A program made the translations under genes and the position numbers. The notes under the pieces were generated by a model. It saw only the letters and a program-made list of their open reading frames with translations, was not told the DNA's origin and searched no databases. Positions 22,163 to 32,400 of a DNA stretch of 64,000 nt are shown here, one piece after another (within the stretch, counting starts at the first letter, position 1; every line of letters starts with the position of its first letter). The stretch is from Ectocarpus siliculosus. Lineage: Eukaryota > Sar > Phaeophyceae > Ectocarpales > Ectocarpaceae. The stretch lies in NCBI GenBank assembly GCA_000310025.1, contig FN649734.1, positions 2,936,241-3,000,240 on the forward strand, written 5' to 3'.

Positions 22163-25014
22163 ACTACTGTGGTGGTGGTGGTGGTCGTTATTGTTGTTGC
22201 TGCTGCTGCTACTGCTTCTTCTGCGGTTGCTGTGGCTGCGGTTGCTGTTGATGCTGTCGTTGGTTTTCGCTGTTGTTGCTGCTGGTTGGAAGATTCGGAC
22301 TGCAGGTGGACGTGTCACGACGCTCCCTGTAGCTTGTCTTGGTCGCGTGGGAGCTGAACACCGTCGATTTGAGAGGCTGCGTTCGCAGCCACAGCTGGTC
22401 GTGAGCTCTTGCCGCTTGCTTAGCAGCAACAGCGTCGTGCGCGCCCGCGTCGATTCTGTGCGTTTTATCTACACCCCGAGAAAATTTCTGGCGCGCATCA
22501 CATGATTACACGGAGCCCCTCTTGGCATCGCCAAAACGTGTATTTTGCTATCATAGTGTAACTGTTCTTCGTTTGGCCTCTCTTTTGTCACATATGTATC
22601 AACGTCTTCATTCCTCTCGCCTGTCTCTACACGGATGTGTGCATGCGTGCATGTATGCATGCAGAGCCGAGGCGATGGAGCTGGAGTCGGCGTTTCGCTC
22701 TCGGGACTCCGGGGTGCACGGCAGGACCGACGAGGGGGATGCGTCCGGACGGCAGCTCGCCTCCGCTAGGCGGTTGAGATCCCTGCTGTCCTCCAACAGG
22801 CGAGGGGCCGAGAAGTCGAGAGTAGTCTTTCGTCGCCTTGTCTTGGCTTGGGGAGTTTGATTGGAGGGGCGTAATCATACTTTTGCGTCCCTTGTGGCGG
22901 GTTGACCCTTGACGGCCCGCCCTCGAGAGGACGGAGCGTCTTCCCGCACAGGACCGATCTCGCCGTTGGCCAAATCGTTCCTTCCTACTTTGCCCAAGGT
23001 GGCTCCAGTGTGTTTTCCCTTCACCCTATGTGTATCCTGTCGATATTTCTTCCCCGTCTTCTCAGCCCTCTTCCTGGGTAGCTTTGGGGGGGGCGGGGGG
23101 GGGGGTATTGGCGGTAGTTGTGGTGTCTTTGCCTTTGCCGTTGTCGTGGCCTTCCCGCGTTTGATGGGGTCTCTCTTCCTGCTCTCGACCATACAGAATG
23201 CCAGGACCGCTTTCTCGAGGATGTTTTAATGAAAAAAGAGGGAGTTACCCTACCCCCAACCCAACCCGTACCCCGCTAATAAAAATTGCCAAGCTTAATA
23301 TCCTCGCGAAATCCTCCTGGAATGTCATGGGCCTACACCTTGTGCTACCACAACAAAGTGTACCGTTCGTATCTATGGCGCTCGAAAACTCGCCATAGAT
23401 CCTGCCAAGAGTTGCCGTCTGTGTGATGACAAATGGGCTGTGCGTCAGTTCTCTGTACCTCACGTAGCTCGATACCGTTTCTTGTTTTCTTTTCTTGCCC
23501 TACGTCAGGGAGGACCTCATTCGAGAGGCTCTGGAGCGAGATTGGGTGCCGCTGCTCATGGGGTGGCTCGGAGCTGACACGCGTCCGGCGGTGCAGGTGT
23601 GTGGGTTTTTGTTGTTGTTGCTGTTAACTGCTGTTGTGAGTACTGCTGCTGTTGTTGTTGGTACTGTTGATGGTACGGTCCGTCTCCTTTGCTTGTGTAT
23701 TGTGGGGTTGTGTGTGGGTTTTTTTTATTCTTAGCATCGACCGCGCTAACCCGCTGGCGAATGGAAATACCTGCGGCCTTTGCGTGCGTGTGCGTCTGTC
23801 AAGGTGGAACCACCGCTCTGGGCCGTGGCCAACACCTTCTCCTTTAATACCCCCTTCGCTCCCTCTTCCGTACGCTTTGCCCGCGTGTATAGGTAGCGCC
23901 GTGGGCCCTGGCCAACATCTACCTTTTTCCTTTAACCCCCCCCCCCCCCNNNNNNNNNNNNNNNNNNNNNNNNNNNNNNNNNNNNNNNNNNNNNNNNNNN
24001 NNNNNNNNNNNNNNNNNNNNNNNNNNNNNNNNNNNNNNNNNNNNNNNNNTTGACCCCGAGCTATGGGGAGCCTCGGGGCCCCTGCCCAACATTTCCTTTT
24101 TTCCTTAACCCCCCCCCCCCCCCCCCCTTGCCGCCCCCCCCGGTTTTTGCCATCGGGGTTTGGGTTTTCGTCGCCTGGCAACGACGTTGTAAAACAAGCC
24201 CCCCACTCGGTGTTTGCCATCGGGATTGGGTTTTCGTCGCTTGGCAACGACGTTGTAAAACAAGCCAATTCACTTCGTGAACTCGGCAACCAGGTTACCG
24301 GTTTTTTTTTGGCGGTAACCATAATGGTGGTCGAGTAGATCATGTTGTGCGGGGTCGAGAAACCTCACTCCGCGCAACGGAGGATGATCGCACCACGTTG
24401 TGCTAAAATGGTCAAGCTTCCTCGAGGCAGTTACACAGTGCTTACAACTGTCTCTGGAAGTGAAAGCACCAGAAAATAAATTAAGTCATACGTAGCTGTC
24501 ATCCGTACGCAAGGAAGTAAGCACAAGATGCCGAACAACCTTAGCAGGATGCAGCTCACCCTTCATGCGACTCGCCAAATACCTCACGGCGCTTCGCGCT
24601 TGGTGATGTGAGAGCCTGGTCCGGTGAGAACCCGGCGTGCTCCGTCCCGGCTTCGTAGGGATGCGAGGTCAATGGTCAAACGACTACGGCATGCACGACT
24701 TTGAGTACACCCCCCCCCTTTGTCTCTCTCTTCCGTACGCTTTGCGCGCGTGTGTAGGTTGAAGCGCTGTGGGCCCTCACCAACATCGCGGCGGGGGCCC
24801 CGGACCACGCCCAAGTCCTCACCAACAGCGGCGCGGTACCCCCCCTGGTGGTTCTGCTTGACAGTCCCAACGAGGAGGTTTTGGAGCAGGCGCTGTGGCT
24901 GCTGGGGAACCTGGCCGGGGAAGGGGCGGCGGCGAGAGACGCCGTCCTGGCGGTGGATGCGCTGCCCCCCCTTGTGCGATGCCTGGAGAGACACCAGGTG
25001 ATTACTGCCGCTGC

Positions 25015-25047
<33 letters not shown>

Positions 25048-25268
25048 AGGCTGTTGCTATGGAGTATCCAGAGGCGGGTCGACCGGCAGCTGTCGAGGCC
25101 TCGGTTGATGATGAGTTGTTTTTCAAAAAAAAATTGGATGGAAGAAGACTTCCTCTGTGTTGTTGTTGGCTGTTGGTTGTGATGAAATCGAGGTTTCAAA
25201 TCAATCGTCTTGTCACAATCGCCACGACCAACCTACAGCGGTGAAGGGTATTATTACTTGTCAACACG

Positions 25269-25323
<55 letters not shown>

Positions 25324-27514
25324 CTCGAAGAAGTAGCCTGTTGGGTGTGAGTGGCGTGTGGTACCTCCGCACACGTGTGTGAGAGGAATGCGCCGCGTGT
25401 TTCGATTGCGTCCGCTGCCACCCGAGTTTTTTTTTTTTTTGCTGTTGGAAGATACCATCCACACGTACGTGTTTGCGTGGCTTATTTTTTCTGTTCTTGT
25501 GTCTGCCTCGTTTGCAAACACCCGTGGTGTGGGTGCCAGCCGGTGCACGACGCACGTTGTTTATTTAGCGCCTAGACTAACCGCTTCTATATTTTTTGTC
25601 TGAAGAAAGCAACAAATATGGAGGTTATGGTATGCGTTTTGTAAGTACCTTTTCACCGGCTTGATCTCGGCTGTCGTTCCACACGATTTGCGGGTTTTAC
25701 GTTTTCTCTTCCGACAGGGGTCGAGGTCGTTGCTGAAGATCGGGTCCTGGACGCTGAGCAACCTCTGCGACGGCCAACCCCGCCCTGTCCTCGACGTGCA
25801 CACCGTCATCCCCGCCCTCTCGAAGCTGCTTCAGCACACGGACAGCGAGATCCTAAGGTGTGTTAAGCGTGTTGTGTGTTTTTCTTGTTGGCCTCGCTAA
25901 CCGCCCGACCAATCCACAGACGTCAGCCTCCGTGCGGCTGAAGACGGAGAATGCTTCCAAAGGCTACCATGATCTGGGACCCCGTGATGGGGTGTCATAT
26001 TCGGGGGGGGGGGGTATGCCGGCGACTTGCTGGCTGTTCCTTCGTATTTCTCGTCCATTGTGGGGGGTGGCGGTGAGAGGGTGTTGTGTCTCTCTTCTGG
26101 TGATGGTAGTCCTTCCTCTGCCACTGCTGATCCCTCGGTAAGCTGTTTGCTGTTGGTGACGGTGGTGGTGGTGGTATTGCCGGCTGCCGGCGTCGCTGAT
26201 AGTGGTACACGTTTCTGACAGATTTATTATCGTGCGGTTGCGGTTGTTTTGTCTTTTTTTTTCGGGCTCGATTGTTCTTTGTTCTGACCGTGTGAGGACG
26301 ACTGTTTGGTACCCCACCCCCCACGTTCACGTGCCGGCCAGCCAGGCACTGGCCTGTCCTATCTATCATTCCACTATTTTCTTACCTTTTTTTCCCGCTT
26401 TGCCACCTTGTGCTCTTGTATTGTTTTCTGTGTGATTTTTTTCTCACCCCATCTGTCTCTAGCCACACTTGCTGGGCGCTGAGCCACTTGTGCGACGGTT
26501 TGTCCACGCACATCCGAGCCGTGGTGGATGCTGACATCTGCTGGAGGCTGGTCGAGCTGCTCAAGCACCGCAGGTACGCCGCTGGGTTCGTTTCTTTTTT
26601 TCGTTTTCACGGTTTATTTATTTATTGTTTTCTTGTGGGCAATAACAAATTTTCCCTCGTTCAACGACATGATATGATATGATACCGTTCTTGGTGTCTG
26701 GGGAAAGAAAGTCAAGCATGGCACTTCATATGTGGGAGTAGGTGCGTCGAATGTGGGCCAAATGTTGCCCCGCTTGTGCTCGTAATTTCTTACTACTGTA
26801 TCAAGCACGATGAATCCATCTCTACCCGCAAAAAAAAGAGTCCAGGATTAACTGGCCATGAATTCATGTTAAACAGTAGCGGAAACACTACGTGCTCTTT
26901 GTTTTGTGTTTTTTTGTTCCCGGCGTGCGTGCCCGGCGTGCCTTGTGCAGTTTTCCCGCGACGAACCGGACGCACTGCCTATTTTGTTGTGTCTTGTTCA
27001 TATATAGTTTTTTTTTTTTTTGCCCTTGTGTGCTTGGCGCCGTCCGCCGTGTCCCCAGTTGGCGTGTGACGAAGCCGGCCCTCCGAACGATCGGAAACAT
27101 TGTCTGCGCGGAGGACGACACGGACTACACCCAGCACATCATAGACGCCGGAGCCGTGCCCTGCCTGCAGCAGCTCATCGCGCATAGCAACCGGGAGATC
27201 CAGAAGGAGGTGCGCTTCTCGTCGCACGTTGTCCTTGTCCTTGTGCCTTGTCGTGGAGTTGGTGGTGTATGTTGCTGCCGTTGTTTTACTGCTGCTGCTG
27301 CTGCTGCTGCTAGGTGTCCATTTGTCGTATCCTCTTACGCCATGAAGTGTTGGTGGTGTATGTTGCTGCCGTTGCTTTACTGCTGGTTCTGGCTGTCCAT
27401 TGGAGGGGCGAAGATGCGTGAACGTCGTGTGTGCTGATGGCGCTTTGTCTTGCGTTTCTCCGCACTGCCCAGCCCATAAAAAAATTGTCGACGTGAACGT
27501 CTCTCTCTGTCTCT

Positions 27515-27576
<62 letters not shown>

Positions 27577-30500
27577 CTCTCTCTCGTCTCTCTCTCTCTC
27601 TCTCTTGTTCTCTCTCTTGTTCTCTCTCTCTCTCACTCTCTCTCGTGTGCACGAATGATCGGCTTCCTGCACAACGCGCGCACGGGTTCATGCCATGCCA
27701 TGTCACACGGTGGCAGGCCTGCTGGACCCTCAGCAACATCGCGGCGGGTACGGTGGAGCAGATCCAGACCGTCCTAGACAGCGGTGCCCTCCCTTCCCTC
27801 GTGGAGCTGGCTTCCTCTCAGTGCTTGGACCCAGCAGGTCAGTCAGGCAGTCGAAGGAGAAGCATGCCGTAGGTGACATGACGCAAGATTCCACACACCC
27901 TTGACTGGTTTCCACAGCCGGGTTGCTCCACGACGAAGAGGATGATGCGTAAACGATGCGGTATCTGCGTTTTCGGAGAGCTCTCGACGAACGGATGGCG
28001 TTTTTGGCACAGCCCCTCTTTTCTGTTGCGGAGAAATCGAGTTTTTGGAAATCTGCCCGGGGGGTATATTATATCTATCGTCCCCTACGGATTGTTGTAG
28101 AGGAGGACGGCGATCGCAAGCAGCAGTGACGAGAGTTGCACGACGAAAGTATTTCAAGGCCGCGTCGTGCCAGGGGATTGGACACTATCCAGGGCCTAAG
28201 GAACAGCTTGGACATCTATCTCATCTGCGACAACGCGATAGCCGGCGCTGGTCTTGCAGCCCTGTAGGCCAGGACCGCTACACTGCCGCAGAACCGTGGC
28301 AGTTTCTCCTACGCGCTGCGTGGAATGGACGCTTCTACCGAAGACATTTTTTTAATTTTGCGTTACAAAGAGATGCCGTATGCTACTTGTAAGCATTCAT
28401 GCCGTGTGCATGCTTTTCCTTCTGTTTGTTTTCGCGTGTAGATCCGGACAGCGGCGGGGCGGACCCGGAGGTCCGCAGCGAGGCGAGCTGGGCGGTGCTA
28501 AATGCGACCAGCTGCGGCTCCGATCACCAGGTGTGTGTGCGTTATGTGTTGCGTTTGTGTGTCTTTCTGGTTAGCATAGGCCGAGCTAACCGGCTGATCA
28601 AATGAAAGTACGTCAGTCTCAGTGCCGCTGAAAACACAAAATGCTTCTATAGGCAACGATCTAAGACGTGTGTGTGTGTGTATGTGTGTGTGTGTTGTTC
28701 CTTGAATGGGCATCGACCGCGCTATCCGACAGACCAGTGTGTTTTGCACTTTGGCTTGTAGAGTTGTCATCCATGCCCACACATAGCGCACATCTAAATG
28801 CGCAACATTTAGTCGGCGATAGCACCTGCGCCGCCGTTTCATAGCGGGCACCAGCTTGCTAACTCGGCTCTGGCCCTGAGCCCTGGCTTGATGCCCCCCG
28901 CCCCGCCCCCCCCCCGTTCTTGCGACGCAGATTGAGTACTTGGTTCAAGAGGGCGGGATAAAGGTTCTGGGGGAGCTGCTGAATCAAAGCAGCATGGTGA
29001 TGATGGCCCTGGAAGGATTGGAGAGAATCTTGCAGGTGCGGGCTTGCCCTTGTTAGACCCCCAACCGACGAATGTAAAGGTGTTGGGTGCTCACGATGCC
29101 ACGCCACTTGTAAAGTGGCGCGGGAAGGTGCAAAGGAGGAGTGTTGACGGCGGAAGCCACGATTCGCGTGGGCCCCGGGAGGGGGAGGTGGAGGTGATGA
29201 TTCACGGGGCCGTCGCAAGGGGGTCACACAGACATCTACTACTTGTTTTTTTGCCACATGCGATATTCCTAGCAGATGGTAGTATTGTCCTTAAGCTCTG
29301 GATAGCAGGCGGCGCCGCTGCTGTCAGTATTTTGAGGAGGGTGGCACGTGTCCTCCAGGATACAGCTCGTCGTGGACAGCAAATGGAGGGTGGGCAGGAC
29401 GATGGCCTGAATTTGTCCTGGTCTTGGATGCTATTTGGCAACGCGATATTTCGAGTTCCAGATACTCTCACTGATGTCAAAGTATCCTGCAGAAGGCATC
29501 AATGCTACCTACGGGCTGTTGAGATAGCTTGAAGTTATGTGTTGCTCTTGCGTACGAGATAACCTGAAGTTATGGGGTGCTCTTTTGGTGCGGTTGCCAG
29601 AAACCACCCCGCTGGCGTGTGCTCTTTTCTCAGCCGCTCAGCCAAACATAGCGCTGCGTCCTATCGCTTGTTCTGGCCGTGGTGTCAGGTGGGAGACAAA
29701 GAGGCGTATCGACTGATGGTGGGGGATTCGGGGGGTGGCGGCGGCGGTGGGCAGCAGGCACGGCAGCTGCTCGGCCACACTCCACGTCGGGACGGTGGTG
29801 GCGGTGCGGCAGGGGGCCTCACGAAGGGAAATCCGTACGCGGCTCTGTTGCAGGCGACCAAGATCGAGCTCCTGGAGACGCACAAGAACACGCAAGTGGC
29901 CAAAAGGTGGGGGTTGTCTTTGTCGTCGTCGTTGTTGTCGTTGTCGTTGTTGTTGTCGTCGTCATTGCTGTTGTTGTTGTCGTCGTCATCGCTGTTGTTG
30001 TCGTCGTCATTGTTGTTGTTGTTGTCGTCGTTGTTGTTGATGCTGCTGTGAGCTCAGCGCACTCGAAGCATCGCCTTCGTTTCGTTTTGTTTGCTGCTCG
30101 CGACTCCTCCCCACGTGCTCTTGCGTGTGTGTACGTTTTTATTGGCTGCGTTTGTCCACTTTGACCATGTGCGGTGCTGAGTACTCCCCCCCCCCCCGAC
30201 CTTGCTTCTTCCGTGTGTTCGTTCCCCTCCACAACGTCAAGCAGAGCTCAGCGCATTCGGAAGAGATACTACGTCCGCTGCGCGATCTGCAATCAGTCCT
30301 TTTCAAAGGCGTCTCAGAGAACTCACTTTTGTCCGGAGTGCAAGGTACGTTTGTGCTGCTGCTGCCGTTGTTGTTGTTGTTGTCGTCGTCGTTGTCGTTG
30401 TTGCTGTAGGGAGCGACTGGCCTAAGACCATGGTCCCTATTGTGTCCACCAGCACGAGACGCATTCAACCTTAACCCTATAGCCCAAAACCTACCGCGGC

Positions 30501-32013
30501 GATGATTCCAAGAGGCGCCGCCGCCGCCGCCGCCAACGACCATGATAGCAATCCTGAACTTGTGTACGCCCGGTGCTGGCCGACGACCATCGTTTTGCTC
30601 CGGACCCAACACTGATAGTCAGCTTTCGCCTCTGGCCCGCCCTACCCCTTGCGATAGTCATTTTTGTTTGTGTCTGTCTCCGGACCCCCAACACGTGTGA
30701 TCATCAAGTTCGCCTCTGGCCCGCTGTCGTTGCCTGCTGCGCCGGCAGTGCGAGGTCTGCCGAGACTGCGACTGCACCCGCTTCCACCTGGAGTTCCAGC
30801 AGGAGCTGTGGAAGGAAATGTCGGAGCAGGAGGCGAACGCTCGGGCGAGCAAGAAGAGCAAGAAGCAGAAGAAGAAGCAGAAGGCCAAGGAGCGCAACAA
30901 GGCCGCCACGACCACTACCGCTGCTACCGGCGCCGGTAACGGTAGCGGCAGCGGCGGTGGTGGTGGGGCCGTTCCCACCCCGCAACCGTCTTCCAACGGC
31001 AGCACGACCGATGTTGCCGCCCCTCCGCCGGGGCCGGGGCCGGTGCCGACGTCGACGCCGTTAAGTCAAGGCGACGGTGGAAACGCTAGCGGCGGCGGCA
31101 GCGAGGGCGTGCGCGATGGCGGCGGGAGCAGCGCCCGTGGTGGCGGCGGCGGATCCCTGTCAGCCAACGGGGGGAGTAGCGTCAACAGTGCCGCCGTTAG
31201 CGCGCCTAGCGGCGGCGGTGGCGGCGGCGGCGGCAACGCGAGCGGGGAGAGCAAGAAGAAAGGCAAGAGAGCAGCCGCCAGCAGCGGCGGGGTTGTAGCC
31301 AAAGGCAACGGGCGATCCGAACCGGCACGAGTCGTGCCGCGCCGTAGCGGCACGCCGGCGCCTACTTCCGGAGCCGGGGCGCTCGCGGAGAGGAGCAACG
31401 GCGGCGGCGGCGGAGGCGTCAAGCCCACCCAGACACGAGGGCCGGGGACAACGCCGGCCGCGCCGGCGCCAGCGGCACAGCCTGCCCCCCCGGAAGCTGC
31501 CGCCCCCGTTGCCCCCGTCGCCAACGGGACGCGGCCGCCGCCTCCACCGTCACCGCGGCAACGAACAGCAGCCGTCGGCGGAGGCGCCGCCGCCGGTAGC
31601 GGGAAGGGAAAGGGGCAGCGGCGAGCGAGAGCGGCTCCGGCGGGCAAGGAAGAGGAGCGGGGGGGCGAAGGCGGCGTTAACGCCAGAGTAAGCGGGAGCG
31701 CGAAGACGCCGAAGGCAACAGCCTCTGGCGCCGCCTCCGGCGCCGCCGCGGCGGCGGGGAGCCGGAGAGTGCCCCCGGCGGCGGCGGCGGACGTAAAGCC
31801 GGCGGTAGCAGTTGGCGCCCGTTCGCGGTCGAAGGCCGCCACCGCTTCGGCTCCGGCGACCGCCGGCGCCAGCACTGGCGGAAAAACAACCGCCGCCGAC
31901 CAGCAGCGCAATTCCAACCCTGGTAACGCCGTCAGCCGTGGTAGCATCACCGTTGGCGGCGGTGCGAGGGTGAATGAAAAGCCCGACCCCTCGTCGTCAT
32001 CCAAGAACTCGTC

Positions 32014-32059
<46 letters not shown>

Positions 32060-32290
32060 GTAGGCGTGCCGGTGGGCCGCGAGGCTCCGAACGGCCGCGC
32101 TGGCGCCCCTGCTCCCGCGCCGTCGTCGCCGGCCGCGAGCCGGGGCGGCGGAGGCGGCGGGAAGCGAGCTGGGGGTGGGGATGACGACAGCCTGAGGCAG
32201 AACGACAACTACGTGTCCTTCCTGAACCAGACGGGATCGATCCTCGCCCTGGCGCAGATGCTGGACCGGCAGTCGCTCGAGGAGTGCTAG
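21310..32290 (+). CDS. Importin-alpha-like ARM protein with C-terminal zinc module and long low-complexity tail
   Basis: Exons: 21310-21968, 22665-22799, 23509-23596, 24758-24997, 25718-25857, 26463-26573, 27059-27209, 27717-27837, 28442-28530, 28931-29035, 29689-29906, 30245-30344, 30749-32290. All phases join, giving 1232 residues. Residues 1-219 are Ala/Gly/Gln-rich. ARM repeats follow (about 250-613), with the importin-alpha NLS-groove ladder: W299/N303, W341/N345, W385/N389, W425/H429, R467/N471, W511/N515, W565/N569. An importin-type end (NPYAALLQATKIELLETHKN) follows. Residues 698-732 form a Cys/His cluster, C-x2-C-x11-H-x-C-x2-C-x-C-x2-C-x2-C-x-C-x3-H. A Lys-rich stretch and about 450 Ala/Gly/Pro/Ser-rich residues follow. 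The role should be binding nuclear-localisation signals for nuclear import. The N-terminal importin-beta-binding region is only weakly basic. Exon 2 needs a GC donor. Confidence 0.88.
22104..22210. repeat. CTG/GTT trinucleotide repeat in intron 1 of the importin-like gene
   Basis: A run of TGCTGCTGTTGTTGTTGC... includes a clean (CTG) block at about 22134-22161, followed by GGTGGTGGTGG. Confidence 0.9.
22866..23003 (+). repeat. G-run / GCATGCC dispersed element, subtype a (intronic)
   Basis: It shares CCTCGAGAGGACGGAGCGTC, CACAGGACCGAT, TTGGCCAA and CTTCCTACTTTGCCCAAGG with the copies at 39721, 39961 and 49842. It lies in intron 2 of the importin-like gene. Confidence 0.8.
23733..23775 (-). 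repeat. tRNA-Ile-like dispersed element (intronic copy 1)
   Basis: On the minus strand the core reads CAGCGGGTTAGCGCGGTCGA then TGCTAAGAAT. This matches copies at 28563, 58590 and 63040, and resembles the D-arm plus anticodon arm of tRNA-Ile. Confidence 0.65.
23811..24110. repeat. Partial duplications of the ARM exon 4 boundary around an assembly gap
   Basis: Sequence at 23866-23915 (TCTTCCGTACGCTTTGCCCG, TGTATAG, GTAGCGCCGTGGGCCCTGGC) closely repeats the real acceptor and start of exon 4 at 24729-24785. Weaker echoes occur at 23811-23835 and 24062-24105. All are followed by CTTTTTCCTTTAACCCC-like strings running into the C-run and Ns. This may be true duplication or mis-assembled low-quality reads. 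Confidence 0.65.
23950..24049. other. Assembly gap of 100 N
   Basis: Exactly 100 Ns preceded by a run of C. It lies in intron 3 of the importin-like gene, so its true length is unknown. Confidence 0.99.
24663..24712 (-). repeat. G-run / GCATGC dispersed element, subtype b (intronic)
   Basis: Near-identical to 17188-17231, ending in a run of C. It is located about 45 bp upstream of the exon 4 acceptor of the importin-like gene. Confidence 0.8.
25268..25323. repeat. (CTG)n microsatellite, about 18 units
   Basis: An uninterrupted GCTGCTG run lies in intron 4 of the importin-like gene. A shorter CTG/CCG run lies at 25008-25047. Confidence 0.95.
25884..25990 (-). repeat. tRNA-Ile-like dispersed element (intronic copy 2)
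   Basis: Read on the minus strand it shares the 5' block GAAGCATTCTCCGTCTTCAG, then CGCACGGAGGCTGACGT and a diverged GGTCGGGCGGTTAGCGAGGCC, with the copy at 28563-28650. Confidence 0.6.
27500..27650. repeat. (CT)n microsatellite
   Basis: About 150 bp of TCTC with occasional GT or CC interruptions, in intron 7 of the importin-like gene. Confidence 0.97.
28563..28650 (-). repeat. tRNA-Ile-like dispersed element (intronic copy 3)
   Basis: On the minus strand: GAAGCATTTTGTGTTTTCAG, CGGCACTGAGACTGACGTAC, TTTCATTTGATCAGCCGG, TTAGCTCGGCCTATGCTAA. This is the best-preserved intronic copy. It matches 63040-63118 over about 80 bp. Confidence 0.75.
29919..30048. repeat. (GTT/GTC)n trinucleotide repeat
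   Basis: TTGTCGTCGTTGTTG-type repeat beginning just after the exon 11 donor of the importin-like gene. Confidence 0.95.
32017..32053 (+). repeat. (GCA)n run coding for polyalanine
   Basis: Uninterrupted GCA codons in the last exon of the importin-like gene encode about 12 alanines. Confidence 0.95.
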
Positions 32291-32400
32291 ACAAACCTCC
32301 GCCAGGAAAAGGATAATGGCTACGGCCTGGTGCTGGCGCAGATGCTAGACCGGGAGTGCTAGGTAGAACTCCGCCTGCGAAAGGATACCGGCTCCTCTGC
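32246..32400 (+). repeat. Tandem duplication across the importin-like stop codon
   Basis: CTGGCGCAGATGCTGGACCG...GAGTGCTAG...AACCTCCGCC...GAAAAGGATA (from 32249) recurs as CTGGCGCAGATGCTAGACCG...GAGTGCTAG...AACTCCGCCT...GAAAGGATA (from about 32332). The unit is about 83 bp, with a 9-12 bp deletion in the second copy. Confidence 0.85.

Noticed and set aside
29919-30048. Valine- or serine-rich ORFs over the GTT/GTC run
   Set aside because: This is intronic microsatellite DNA bounded by a good donor (29907) and the next acceptor (30244).
30818-32290. Separate Ala/Gly-rich protein starting at an internal Met
   Set aside because: The frame is continuous with the zinc-module exon (30749) through a good acceptor, and all upstream exon phases join, so it is the tail of the importin-like protein.
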